Virus record (IMG/VR): IMGVR_UViG_3300025012_000262
Coordinates: 1 to 26,706 of that record
Strand: one strand, 5' to 3'
Source of the DNA: a virus
Length of the DNA stretch: 26,706 bases
How positions within the stretch are numbered: the stretch's first letter is position 1; every line of letters starts with the position of its first letter. The position numbers and the translations under genes are program-made. Positions 14,101 through 20,257 of this stretch are shown piece after piece. The notes under the pieces are model-generated. The model was not told where the DNA came from. It was given only the letters and a program-made list of their open reading frames with translations, and ran no database searches.

Positions 14101-16466
14101 CTTACGAGGTTCCGGCAGCCGGGTCGGCCAAGCTCTATGATCGCCTGATCTTGCGTAACCGGCTCGTGCCTGGTGGTGGGGCAGGTACCCTGGCATCACA
14201 CCATGAGGTCACCAGTCAGTGTCGGTTGGGGGTCAAGACCGGTAACGACATGGCCGGGTTGGCCACGGGGGCCATGGGCTTGACCGGACCTGCGGTCGTG
14301 GGTGCAGCTTCTTTGGCGGCCCAATTCGGTTTCGGTGGGGGTATGAATGCCCTTTCCATGGTGGTCACCACCTTCTTTGATGGCACCGGAGCCACTGCTG
14401 CCAACAACGTGTTCTCATTCAACGTGGACGGTACCCCGGTCAGTGTGACTTTCCAGGCAAGTGCAGGAGGCACCGTAGCCGCTCTTGGCCCAGTGGATCC
14501 GGCCTGGAACGGAGTGGATGCCGGGGCTTCTGTCATCACTCAGATTGCCTGGGCCTTGTCTATCGTGCCCGGCACTCCGTTCGGGAACACCATTGCACTC
14601 GTCATGGCAACCGGAATGCTCCGACTCGAAGGAGCCGGGTTGCGAATCACGAGCCGCATCTTTACGGAAGCCTCACAGGTTTCCATTGGGGCTGGCTCGG
14701 CAAATGTGCCCCTTGGTTTCTCTTCCGGTCAGATTGCCTTGCGAACCCTGCCTGAAGCCGAAGTAGTAGCTTCTGCTCTGATGAACAACAGGACAGACAC
14801 CTTTGTTTCTTGGGTTCAGAACATGACCACTTCGGATGCCAGCCGTTTTGCCAATCTGGGGTTGGCCGGAGTGGTGGCAGATGCGTCTGGGGAAACATAT
14901 CTCTACATCCAAGACGCCCCAACGGCTGCCGGAAATCTGGGAACCGCCAGTACGGTTCTGGTGCGGGATACTCTGAACAGTGTTCGGAACGCCTTGTTCC
15001 CCGGAACGGGTCTCAATGCTGTGAACATGGATGGGGATACCGGAGAAGCCGCCATTGATGGCTTCTTCGTAGTCTCGAACGTGGTCAACGGATCTGGTTC
15101 TGCCCACGATTCCATTCTCAACAATGGTGTGGGCCAGGACGGAATCGTGGGGCAGACCTATCGAGATCTGGTCACGGGTCTGACCTTCACGATTCTGCCT
15201 CGGGGTTGGAGCACGGATCAGACTGGTCCGTGGGTGGCCTATCCGACGGGTGGAACGGCGACGTTCCGGTTCCAGGTGAGCAAGACCGTCACCTGCAATG
15301 CCAACACACCGATCAATGCCCTTCCAGGTGTCGAACTTCGGGTGAACAACACCCTGAACCTGGCCGTGAATGACACGGCCATTGTGAAAACCTACGAACG
15401 TGGTGGCGAAGAACCGGCTATCGGGGATCTCTACTACGTCACCTATGTTTACACGAAGGAAGATTTCACAACGGCCTTTTTCACCAAGATGTCGTCCATC
15501 GAGAAGGCATACGGAGCAGTAGACCCTGAGAACCCGTTGACCCTGGCAGCCTACATGGCCATCACGAACGGTGCAGTCATTGTGGGTTTGAAACAGGTTC
15601 TGAAGGCGACAGATTCTGGCCAGGCTTCTCTGGCTTCTTATCGGACGGCCATTGACGAACTGGAAGGAGTGCTTCCGGGTCAGGCTCTGCCAGACATCAT
15701 CACTCCGCTCCGGGGTGATTCGACCGACCTCTATCAGGTTCTGAAACGGTCGAACAACAAGATGTCCAGCATCCGGTATCGGTCGGAGAGAACCAGTATC
15801 GTCGGTGTCATGGGTGGAATGTCTCCGGTTCAGGCTCAGACGATGGCCAAGGCTCTCAAGGACACCCGTATGCGGATGGTTTATCCGGATACGGCCCTTA
15901 TCAGTCTGACCGACTATCTGGACGTGACCAAGGAATACTTGATTGATGGTCCGTTCCTGGCCGCCGCTCTTGTAGGTTCTGTGGTCAGTCCGAATGTGGA
16001 TGTGGCAACACCTTGGACCGGCCGAATGCTGGTTGGTTTCACCCAGTTGGGTCGGGGAATGGATGCGGTTGAACAGAATCAGACGGCCCAGGCAGGCATT
16101 ACGGTTTTGGAAGACCGGCCTCCATTCTTACGAGTTCGCCACGAACTCACAACCGACATGACCAATGTGTTGACCAAGCTCCCGACGGTGATCATGATTG
16201 CCGATGAGGTGCAACAGCAGGCACGGGGTACTCTGGAGAACTTCATTGGTATCAAGTTCCTGCCGGGCGTGCTCTCACAGATTGAGGGTCGTCTGTCCAT
16301 GATGTTCAAGGCACTGGTACAGGCCCAAATCGTCGGAGCCTACCAGGGTATCAAGGCCACCGTGGCAGCTGATGATCCGACTGGGGCCGAGGTTGAGGCG
16401 TACTACACCCCGATCTTCCCGTTGCTCTATATCGTGTTGACTTTCCACCTTCGGTCCTCATCATAA
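11154..16466 (+). CDS. Tail sheath protein, exceptionally large
   Basis: The 1770-residue protein has the sheath N-terminal pattern YSPPGVYTKTLFDSP and a conserved-looking C-terminal domain (about 1440-1770). That domain contains YMAITNGAVIVGLKQV, RMRMVYPDTALISLTDYLD and FIGIKFLPGVLSQIEGRLS, typical of contractile-tail sheaths. The usual sheath length is about 400-700 residues. The extra length, about residues 110-1400, is beta-rich and repetitive. One repeat type, VTVRVDGVQVIP ... APKAGAVVTMTYYAN, appears near 115, 322 and 518. A second type, LLLMVDGTEYQITIPANAAY, recurs in divergent form near 217, 656, 717, 859 and 1084. The protein should assemble around the tail tube and contract. The inserted domains probably project outward and could decorate the tail. 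Confidence 0.9.
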   Translation: MSFPGSAYSPPGVYTKTLFDSPLAAALDALKLPVFIGEGNEALVQTNLEIVRGSSATVDQRVVSEDETGRAVASISALGAVTLGNWDGILDRFKIRNLPITTGDGTGTTSNNRQDVAVTINGSPVVVVSVSGATGLVKIAQAPQPDDVVRCTYYFHRGDTLFVDNVSDQVDPETAIVRAARGIVDINAPTPGTATLDLHGDILSPGGGVTIPANNVLLLMVDGTEYQITIPANAAYTMRQVAAAITAAVRGTLTASTYVNPYGETTLLLTSTYSLSVKEASANAILGLTTGQADNRVSTFYVFNGPIVDGTGGGVTTTDTSKVTVRVDGVQVIPKTVDGSTRAVTLTQAPKAGAVVTMTYYANTWQDTFDYLAHLNVTSITSCGEVPSGNTFIQGSDFVLQSDRVVWGTAALVSSGVHTTGMDYFDDTQVIPTLIDNRTYLSACTGVVTTSGGVSTTSRQQFTLPMYPTLGNGRDTSLGQSLFQSVTNSRIDVPANRPDVVRAYWGYDPQDALLRGPVTVTQVNGLVITLALPVPVGATVYASFYHNMLVDEEYTLIATIIGQSGVGQYQITNVLGSNVLNPTFVQGSKGAGLLGITLEFPSGSELSSDVHFESVSGTDFLGPVEEIVTAQFASRVATPARFAFPGYGPYTLVPSASDFLRLIIHGTEMPSSAGINLNIPATGHVGGFFAHLLSNEIAYTGGAVGVVGQNYDVTTSQEFSLYIDNAEVFVQTGTDTAQDISFFARAINDAASGHQGMPAAGGLTTITLNAGLRINVNDHYNGWTIVIGQHVVVGGPTPGTVRTITDYDGATGVATVAAWGPGLAPTVATPYYTFNPAARSALAGATNFNGPITITATVNDQIRFYYNGAASGALTVDILIDPGTYATPAALATHINGKVVAAILALMGGSPNHQGLDIVCAANAGNQLEFRLQLPGLDGSGFLQLLTALGGAARTFATLAGFDTAAATANGQAILLQGPVATTYEVPAAGSAKLYDRLILRNRLVPGGGAGTLASHHEVTSQCRLGVKTGNDMAGLATGAMGLTGPAVVGAASLAAQFGFGGGMNALSMVVTTFFDGTGATAANNVFSFNVDGTPVSVTFQASAGGTVAALGPVDPAWNGVDAGASVITQIAWALSIVPGTPFGNTIALVMATGMLRLEGAGLRITSRIFTEASQVSIGAGSANVPLGFSSGQIALRTLPEAEVVASALMNNRTDTFVSWVQNMTTSDASRFANLGLAGVVADASGETYLYIQDAPTAAGNLGTASTVLVRDTLNSVRNALFPGTGLNAVNMDGDTGEAAIDGFFVVSNVVNGSGSAHDSILNNGVGQDGIVGQTYRDLVTGLTFTILPRGWSTDQTGPWVAYPTGGTATFRFQVSKTVTCNANTPINALPGVELRVNNTLNLAVNDTAIVKTYERGGEEPAIGDLYYVTYVYTKEDFTTAFFTKMSSIEKAYGAVDPENPLTLAAYMAITNGAVIVGLKQVLKATDSGQASLASYRTAIDELEGVLPGQALPDIITPLRGDSTDLYQVLKRSNNKMSSIRYRSERTSIVGVMGGMSPVQAQTMAKALKDTRMRMVYPDTALISLTDYLDVTKEYLIDGPFLAAALVGSVVSPNVDVATPWTGRMLVGFTQLGRGMDAVEQNQTAQAGITVLEDRPPFLRVRHELTTDMTNVLTKLPTVIMIADEVQQQARGTLENFIGIKFLPGVLSQIEGRLSMMFKALVQAQIVGAYQGIKATVAADDPTGAEVEAYYTPIFPLLYIVLTFHLRSSS

Positions 16467-16483
16467 GTACCGGAAAATAATCC

Positions 16484-16714
16484 TTGACTACTGTGCTGGT
16501 AACGGTACAGTACCGCATCAAGCGTGAACTCATCAATGCAGCCCCCGACCTGATCTATTTCGAGGTCACAGAGGACGAGCCTTACATGGACGTGTCCTAT
16601 TTGCGGGGACGGTTAGTGGAACTGGGTGTTCTTCGGGTCGGTGATTTGCCTATGCTGTGCCAAACAGTAGATGGCAAAGGCCATTCAGGAGTGATCCATG
16701 CCCCACGCTCTTAG
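16484..16714 (+). CDS. Small protein with TTG or GTG start, unknown
   Basis: The frame is 76 residues from TTG 16484; GTG 16493 is an alternative. It begins TVLVTVQYRIKRELINAAP, then ITYFEV-type acidic/beta sequence, ending HAPRS. No strong ribosome binding site precedes either start. The stop lies 17 nt inside the next gene. The upstream AATAATCCTTGA matches part of the repeated promoter block (TAATCCTTGA), but no proper -35 is in place. It could be a small tail accessory protein made at low level after the sheath. Function unknown. Confidence 0.5.
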   Translation: MTTVLVTVQYRIKRELINAAPDLIYFEVTEDEPYMDVSYLRGRLVELGVLRVGDLPMLCQTVDGKGHSGVIHAPRS

Positions 16715-17357
16715 TCGAGGCTCCCGTGTCCGGACTCTCAAACCGTTCAAGGCGGAGTCCGGACACGGAGGTGGTGTTTCGGTTCCTGTCGGGGTACCGG
16801 GTACCGTTACTTTGGTGGATGAGTCACGACCGTCTGCTCAACTCATTGACCAGATGGGACCGGGGGCTTATTCCCCGTCTCGGTATCTTGTAAGATTCGA
16901 AGGGGTTCGTGGACAGGTTTGGATTGAGGATTCGGATCTCCAGTTCAAGTACGTGATGAAGGAGGGTGCCTTGTCGGAAGCCACAATGTCTTTAGTTCAA
17001 CGGGTTGCTGCTCGACATTCACTTCACAAACGAGCGGCCGTCGCCAAGATTCCTCTCTATGGGCGGATGTTCGAGACCCACCTTACACCAAAGACCATCA
17101 TCAAGGCGGTCTTGGCTCATTACCCGAACGCAGACCCTGCGACATTCAAGTGGGACAAGAAGCTGGCATCCTATCCGAACTATGGCACGATGTTCTACAA
17201 CTGGACCATGAACTCCAAACCGGGGTCAGGTTTGTCTGAGGAGGCTCCCGCAGGGGGTGGCCTTCCAGATAGTGTTGTCTCAGGATCAGTTATAGTCGCT
17301 TTGGAACTGAACGGGGAAGCCATTCGGTCCTACGCCTACTTGAGAATCGACAATTAG
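16698..17357 (+). CDS. Unknown protein after the sheath gene
   Basis: The 219-residue product starts at ATG 16698 with AGGAG 7 nt upstream. The N-terminal half is beta-rich with Gly/Val (GVSVPVGVPGTVTLVDES ... RYLVRFEGVRGQVWIED), which looks like a small barrel domain. The C-terminal half is mixed, with Lys/Tyr-rich KWDKKLASYPNYGTMFYNW. A Gly/Pro linker and a terminal beta hairpin follow. No family recognised. It is the last plus-strand gene before the minus-strand island, and its stop codon overlaps the stop of the convergent gene. Confidence 0.65.
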   Translation: MPHALSRGSRVRTLKPFKAESGHGGGVSVPVGVPGTVTLVDESRPSAQLIDQMGPGAYSPSRYLVRFEGVRGQVWIEDSDLQFKYVMKEGALSEATMSLVQRVAARHSLHKRAAVAKIPLYGRMFETHLTPKTIIKAVLAHYPNADPATFKWDKKLASYPNYGTMFYNWTMNSKPGSGLSEEAPAGGGLPDSVVSGSVIVALELNGEAIRSYAYLRIDN

Positions 17358-17539
17358 TCCAGAGTCCCGGTACGAAGGGTGTGGCGAGTGGTACGACGGA
17401 CGGCACGGGCGTAACGGATAGAGAGTGCCCGGGCACGACGACGGCCACCACGACCAGCACGGGTGCCACCACCGCAGCAAGGGCAGGAATGGCCACCGGG
17501 ACCGTAATGGGCATCGAAGGCACGGCGAGTGGCATCCAT
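17354..17539 (-). CDS. Arg-rich small protein with CPCC motif
   Basis: The 61-residue product begins MDATRRAFDAHYGPGGHSC, has a PCCGGG turn, then a strongly basic stretch (RAGRGGRRRARALSIRYARA). Arg makes up roughly a quarter of the residues. GAGGAA lies 6 nt before the ATG, which favours a real gene over a chance frame. The composition suggests nucleic-acid binding, with His/Cys (HSCPCC) as a possible partial metal site. It is the last gene of the minus-strand RNA-repair operon, 63 nt after the kinase. Its TAA overlaps the TAG of the plus-strand gene at 17355-17357. Function unknown. Confidence 0.65.
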   Translation of the reverse strand: MDATRRAFDAHYGPGGHSCPCCGGGTRAGRGGRRRARALSIRYARAVRRTTRHTLRTGTLD

Positions 17540-17554
17540 CTTGAGTTCCTCTAG

Positions 17555-17569
17555 GCCACACTAAGTGGC
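17555..17569 (-). promoter_or_regulatory. Small hairpin upstream of the Arg-rich gene's ribosome binding site
   Basis: GCCAC-ttagt-GTGGC on the minus strand forms a perfect 5-bp stem in the 63-nt gap between the kinase and the Arg-rich gene, just before GAGGAA. No T-run follows, so a terminator is unlikely. It may mark an mRNA processing or translation-control point. Chance cannot be excluded for so short a stem. Confidence 0.3.
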
Positions 17570-17602
17570 ATTTGCTTCCCTACTATGCGAGTCTGTCCTG
17601 AA

Positions 17603-18049
17603 CTAAGCCGTCCACCACCTCAATCGCATCCCCGCGATAATTTCGACTGGAACCCTGTGAGTGTTCCGAGCCGCCAAGGCTTCGTTTGAAAGACCCCCAT
17701 CGAACAGGTCCACGACATCCACGGTGTAGCCAAAGAGGTTTGCTAACTTTGCAGCCACCTGCCAGTCCCATGCCTGGACATGGGTGTTGTCCACGATGAT
17801 GTGTTCTCTGCCATCTTCCAAGGCAAGCAGCAGTTTCATCTGAGCCTGTGCGTGAGCCTCTCCTATACGGGCAGAGTCGAAATTGTACTCCCCTGTGGAG
17901 AAATTCGTGAAGAAGTGGTCCGCTGAAACGATAACTGGGGACCATTCGGCTGGTGCCATGTGGTACGGAGTGGCTCCAGGGAAGGTCTTCGAGATATAGG
18001 TGCTCTTCCCGCTACCAGGAAGACCGCGTAGGATGGTCAGGCGTTTCAT
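17603..18049 (-). CDS. P-loop polynucleotide-kinase-like protein (AAA_33 / Pnkp-kinase type)
   Basis: The 148-residue protein has a Walker A motif, RGLPGSGKST (K15-S16), right at the N-terminus. VSADHFF carries the Asp expected as base or metal contact. HIIVDNTHVQAWDWQ is followed by the lid-like AARNTHRVP. This is the layout of the small P-loop kinases related to the T4 polynucleotide kinase domain and NEDD4BP2-type proteins. No phosphatase domain is attached. Its ATG overlaps the stop of the RNA ligase gene (TAATG). Gene pairing with a ligase strongly suggests 5'-end phosphorylation of RNA before sealing. The substrate is inferred; a zeta-toxin-like kinase is the main alternative. Confidence 0.82.
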   Translation of the reverse strand: MKRLTILRGLPGSGKSTYISKTFPGATPYHMAPAEWSPVIVSADHFFTNFSTGEYNFDSARIGEAHAQAQMKLLLALEDGREHIIVDNTHVQAWDWQVAAKLANLFGYTVDVVDLFDGGLSNEALAARNTHRVPVEIIAGMRLRWWTA

Positions 18050-19152
18050 TAGTTCTCGCTCCCCGCCAGGTATTCGGGGCTCCGCATTTTGATCAAGAGC
18101 CTGCCCCTGAACCCGGGCACCTCGTCAATGACCTGTTGTTCGACCAAGGGGCGAATGACGATCCCCTCTCGCTTTTGCCCCGGACTGAACACGCTGGGAC
18201 CATTTGAGGTTTCCTGAATGGTTCGACTCCCGAGCCATTCGCGGAGGGAACCTGCGAACAATACGGGCACGCGATGCTCTGGTGGGATCAGAGCAACAAA
18301 CGCCTCAAACGAAAGGTACTGTCCGTCAACCTGCACATCGAAGAAGCGGATTACGTTCCGCTTCATGCCCTTGTAGTAACCCTGGATAGATTGACCCAGA
18401 AGCTCCCCCCGGAACGCCACGGTTTGTCCGGGGAACTTGGCAGCCGCCTCCTCCAGTATGGGAAGAACCCCGTCGGTTCGCACGGTTTCCCAATACATGT
18501 TGGCTTTGCCCTCGGCGGGTACTTCCTCAATCAGATAGTTCCGTTGTCCCACCTGAATGGTGCCGTCGGGAAGTCTACGAACCCAAAGGTTCGTACCTTC
18601 CAGCTTCTCCGTGATGCAGACGGGTTGATCCATCAAGAGTTCCACGACCCCGGGATAACGGTCCGCACCTTCGATGTCGTACACACCGACCCCGTCCGGC
18701 ATGAGGAGCAGGTTTCCCACTCCCGTCAGCTTGATTGGGGGCTCGTACTTGGTGACCCCTAAGTGGTCCATGAGCGACTTGAAACCATCAAAGTGCGGCG
18801 ACCTAACCTGATGTGTACAGGAATCTGAATCCCATATCATCCAGGCATCATCCAGGAGAGAACTGGGATCCGCCACCAAACCCTGAGACACCTCCCCACG
18901 GAGCTTGATGGTCTTGATCCGGTTCTTGTCCGAACCTGCCAACCTACCTACCAGTCCTAGCTTTTCAACGATCCCTGCGGGCAGAAGGGAGTCCACGGGG
19001 AAGTAAAGAACCGAGTCCCCCACTTTCCACTGATCCCGACCGACCACGAACTGGAAAGTCATTCTTTTCATTGTAGCCAGATCAAGCCGGTCGGCATTGG
19101 GGTGGTGTCGTACCGTGTCGATGATTTCAAGAGTCACGCCGAAGAAAGCCAT
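18049..19152 (-). CDS. RNA ligase, DRB0094-like
   Basis: The chosen start (ATG 19152, AAAGGAA about 7 nt upstream) gives 367 residues. Residues 1-95 form an N-terminal OB-like domain (TVRHHPNADRLDLATMKR, then GDSVLYFPVDSLLP). The ligase core has nucleotidyltransferase motif I ITEKLEGTNLW (K183 the adenylated Lys), motif III-like AFRGELLGQ, IIIa IRFFDVQ, motif IV EGIVIRP, and motif V LLIKMRSPEYL. N-terminal OB plus ligase core is the arrangement of the Deinococcus DRB0094 family, which seals 3'-OH/5'-phosphate nicks in RNA-containing duplexes. Longer starts add a low-quality N-terminus over the upstream mini-gene. It lies between a 39-residue zinc protein and the kinase. Confidence 0.9.
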   Translation of the reverse strand: MAFFGVTLEIIDTVRHHPNADRLDLATMKRMTFQFVVGRDQWKVGDSVLYFPVDSLLPAGIVEKLGLVGRLAGSDKNRIKTIKLRGEVSQGLVADPSSLLDDAWMIWDSDSCTHQVRSPHFDGFKSLMDHLGVTKYEPPIKLTGVGNLLLMPDGVGVYDIEGADRYPGVVELLMDQPVCITEKLEGTNLWVRRLPDGTIQVGQRNYLIEEVPAEGKANMYWETVRTDGVLPILEEAAAKFPGQTVAFRGELLGQSIQGYYKGMKRNVIRFFDVQVDGQYLSFEAFVALIPPEHRVPVLFAGSLREWLGSRTIQETSNGPSVFSPGQKREGIVIRPLVEQQVIDEVPGFRGRLLIKMRSPEYLAGSEN

Positions 19153-19153
19153 T

Positions 19154-19273
19154 TTAGTTTTCCTTTGGGTTGTAGGGGCACTCTTCGTAGGTCCACGTAC
19201 AGTTGAGGCAAACCACGTAGGCCACCTGCTCATTCTTGCTATCGGTTGCTGGGCACGTTTTTTCCGAGTCCAT
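19154..19273 (-). CDS. 39-residue Cys-rich mini-protein
   Basis: This very short gene starts MDSEKTCPATDSKNEQ, continues through VVCLNCTWTYEECPYN and ends PKEN. Its four cysteines include a CLNC knuckle and a later EEC. AGGAGGTG lies about 6 nt upstream of the ATG, close to a perfect ribosome binding site. The stop is one nucleotide from the RNA ligase ATG. Strong signal, tight spacing and CxxC make a real protein likely. It may bind zinc and act with the ligase, or may mainly couple translation. Function is inferred from context only. Confidence 0.7.
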   Translation of the reverse strand: MDSEKTCPATDSKNEQVAYVVCLNCTWTYEECPYNPKEN

Positions 19274-19314
19274 TTTCAGCACCTCCTGCCCATACTACTC
19301 TGGCTGTTGTCGGG

Positions 19315-19671
19315 CTAAGCCGTTGGGGGAGGATCCCCGAGATGTCCATGTAGGGGCCATGGTGGGGCTAACTGTTTCAAACGGGTGGTACACTCGCTAC
19401 AACAGCCAACTTCTTGGAACTCCCGACCGCACTCGGTACAGCGAACAGTTATGACCGCAGGGAGAATGACGGTTGAGGCTGCGATCATGGCCGTCTGCAA
19501 CTCCGGGGTAGAGACGGGAAGGGTTTCCACCTTCAGGGGGGCTGCTGTCAGAAGGGTTTCAACCTTCTGAATCAGGTAGATCACGTCAGGAACGGCTCCA
19601 CGTCTTGGAGAGGACATGGACACACTGGACCAACGAGCCTTGATGGCTTCAAACTCAGGGTCCAATAACAT
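19315..19671 (-). CDS. Small zinc-ribbon protein, first gene of the minus-strand operon
   Basis: The 118-residue product has a helical N-terminal two-thirds (PEFEAIKARW ... VIYLIQKVETLLTAAP). A Cys4 cluster follows, VRCTECGREF then VGCCSECTTRL, and the tail is Pro-rich. The ribosome binding site AAGGGGAAG precedes the ATG. It lies 41 nt upstream of the 39-residue Cys-rich gene. It is the promoter-proximal gene and divergent from the MerR gene. The zinc ribbon suggests nucleic-acid or protein binding. No family recognised. Confidence 0.7.
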   Translation of the reverse strand: MLLDPEFEAIKARWSSVSMSSPRRGAVPDVIYLIQKVETLLTAAPLKVETLPVSTPELQTAMIAASTVILPAVITVRCTECGREFQEVGCCSECTTRLKQLAPPWPLHGHLGDPPPTA

Positions 19672-19690
19672 GGGCTTCCCCTTTCAAGAT

Positions 19691-19721
19691 ATTCTACCCG
19701 TCCCCGCTTTTTGACCAGCAA
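19691..19721 (-). promoter_or_regulatory. Candidate promoter of the minus-strand RNA-repair operon
   Basis: Reading the minus strand, TAGAAT (19696-19691) is followed by atCTTGAAAGG. This resembles the CCTTGAAGG that follows TATAAT in the two plus-strand promoters. A TTGCTG hexamer lies 19 nt upstream (19721-19716). A 19-bp spacing is longer than optimal and is the spacing used by MerR-activated promoters. The match is modest, so this is a candidate only. Confidence 0.4.
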
Positions 19722-19730
19722 TCTTTCTTC

Positions 19731-19759
19731 TTGACAGTGGCGAGAACTGGCAATATACT
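19731..19759 (+). promoter_or_regulatory. MerR-gene promoter with operator-like inverted repeat; predicted leaderless start
   Basis: A full consensus -35, TTGACA (19731-19736), 17 nt and TATACT (19754-19759) form the best promoter in the window. An imperfect inverted repeat, TTGACAGT-7nt-ACTGGCAA (7 of 8 pairs), fills exactly 19731-19753, the space between and including the -35. MerR-family operators lie in this position. The -10 ends 6 nt before the ATG at 19766, so the expected start site is the A of the ATG. That would make a leaderless transcript. Confidence 0.8.
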
Positions 19760-19765
19760 GGGGTT

Positions 19766-20257
19766 ATGGATGTGGCTCCCGAGCTTACCCTGATCGAGTT
19801 GGCCCAACAAACAGGCTACAGTGCTCGAACAATCCGATGGTATATCGCCGAAGGGCTGTTGCCGGGTCCGACCCAACAAGGCCCACATGCCCACTACACC
19901 CAAGAGCATTGTCAGAGGCTTCAGCAGATTCGGAGGTTGCAGTCTGAGGGTTTTTCCTTGGGGGCCCTCAAGACACGCTTGCTAGGACGCACCTTTGATG
20001 TTCAAACGTCGGGGGCAGCCTGGTTGGTCTTTAGTCCGCATCCAGCGGTACGGGTTGAGGTACAGCCCCGCACATGGTCTGTGGTTCAAGAGCGCCAGAT
20101 CGGCTTGGCCCTGAAGGCTTTCCTTCAGACTGTCACAAAAAGTCTTGCCGGGAGCCAATCCGAAAACGACGTGCCAGCCGTCGGCATGGGTAACCTTGAG
20201 AGCATCAAGAAACTTTCCCTTGACCCGACACCATCAGAAACAGGAGAAACAGAATGA
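19766..20257 (+). CDS. MerR-family transcriptional regulator
   Basis: The 163-residue protein has a winged-helix MerR domain at about residues 7-75: LTLIELAQQTGYSARTIRWY, IAEGLLPGP, then HYTQEHCQRLQQIRRLQSEG. The dimer-helix and metal-binding Cys array of classic MerR are absent. The C-terminal part (78-163) holds WLVFSPHPAVRVEVQP and polar sequence, so the effector is not evident. Its promoter contains a dyad in the MerR-operator position, suggesting autoregulation. Its stop overlaps the ATG of the VIT-VWA gene (ATGA), so the two are coupled. It may also control the divergent RNA-repair operon, which is inference. Confidence 0.88.
   Translation: MDVAPELTLIELAQQTGYSARTIRWYIAEGLLPGPTQQGPHAHYTQEHCQRLQQIRRLQSEGFSLGALKTRLLGRTFDVQTSGAAWLVFSPHPAVRVEVQPRTWSVVQERQIGLALKAFLQTVTKSLAGSQSENDVPAVGMGNLESIKKLSLDPTPSETGETE

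Noticed and set aside
19153-19233. Longer start for the RNA ligase (27 extra residues)
   Set aside because: The added residues are antisense-like Arg/Thr/Pro sequence overlapping the 39-residue gene. ATG 19152 has its own ribosome binding site and begins the OB-like domain directly.
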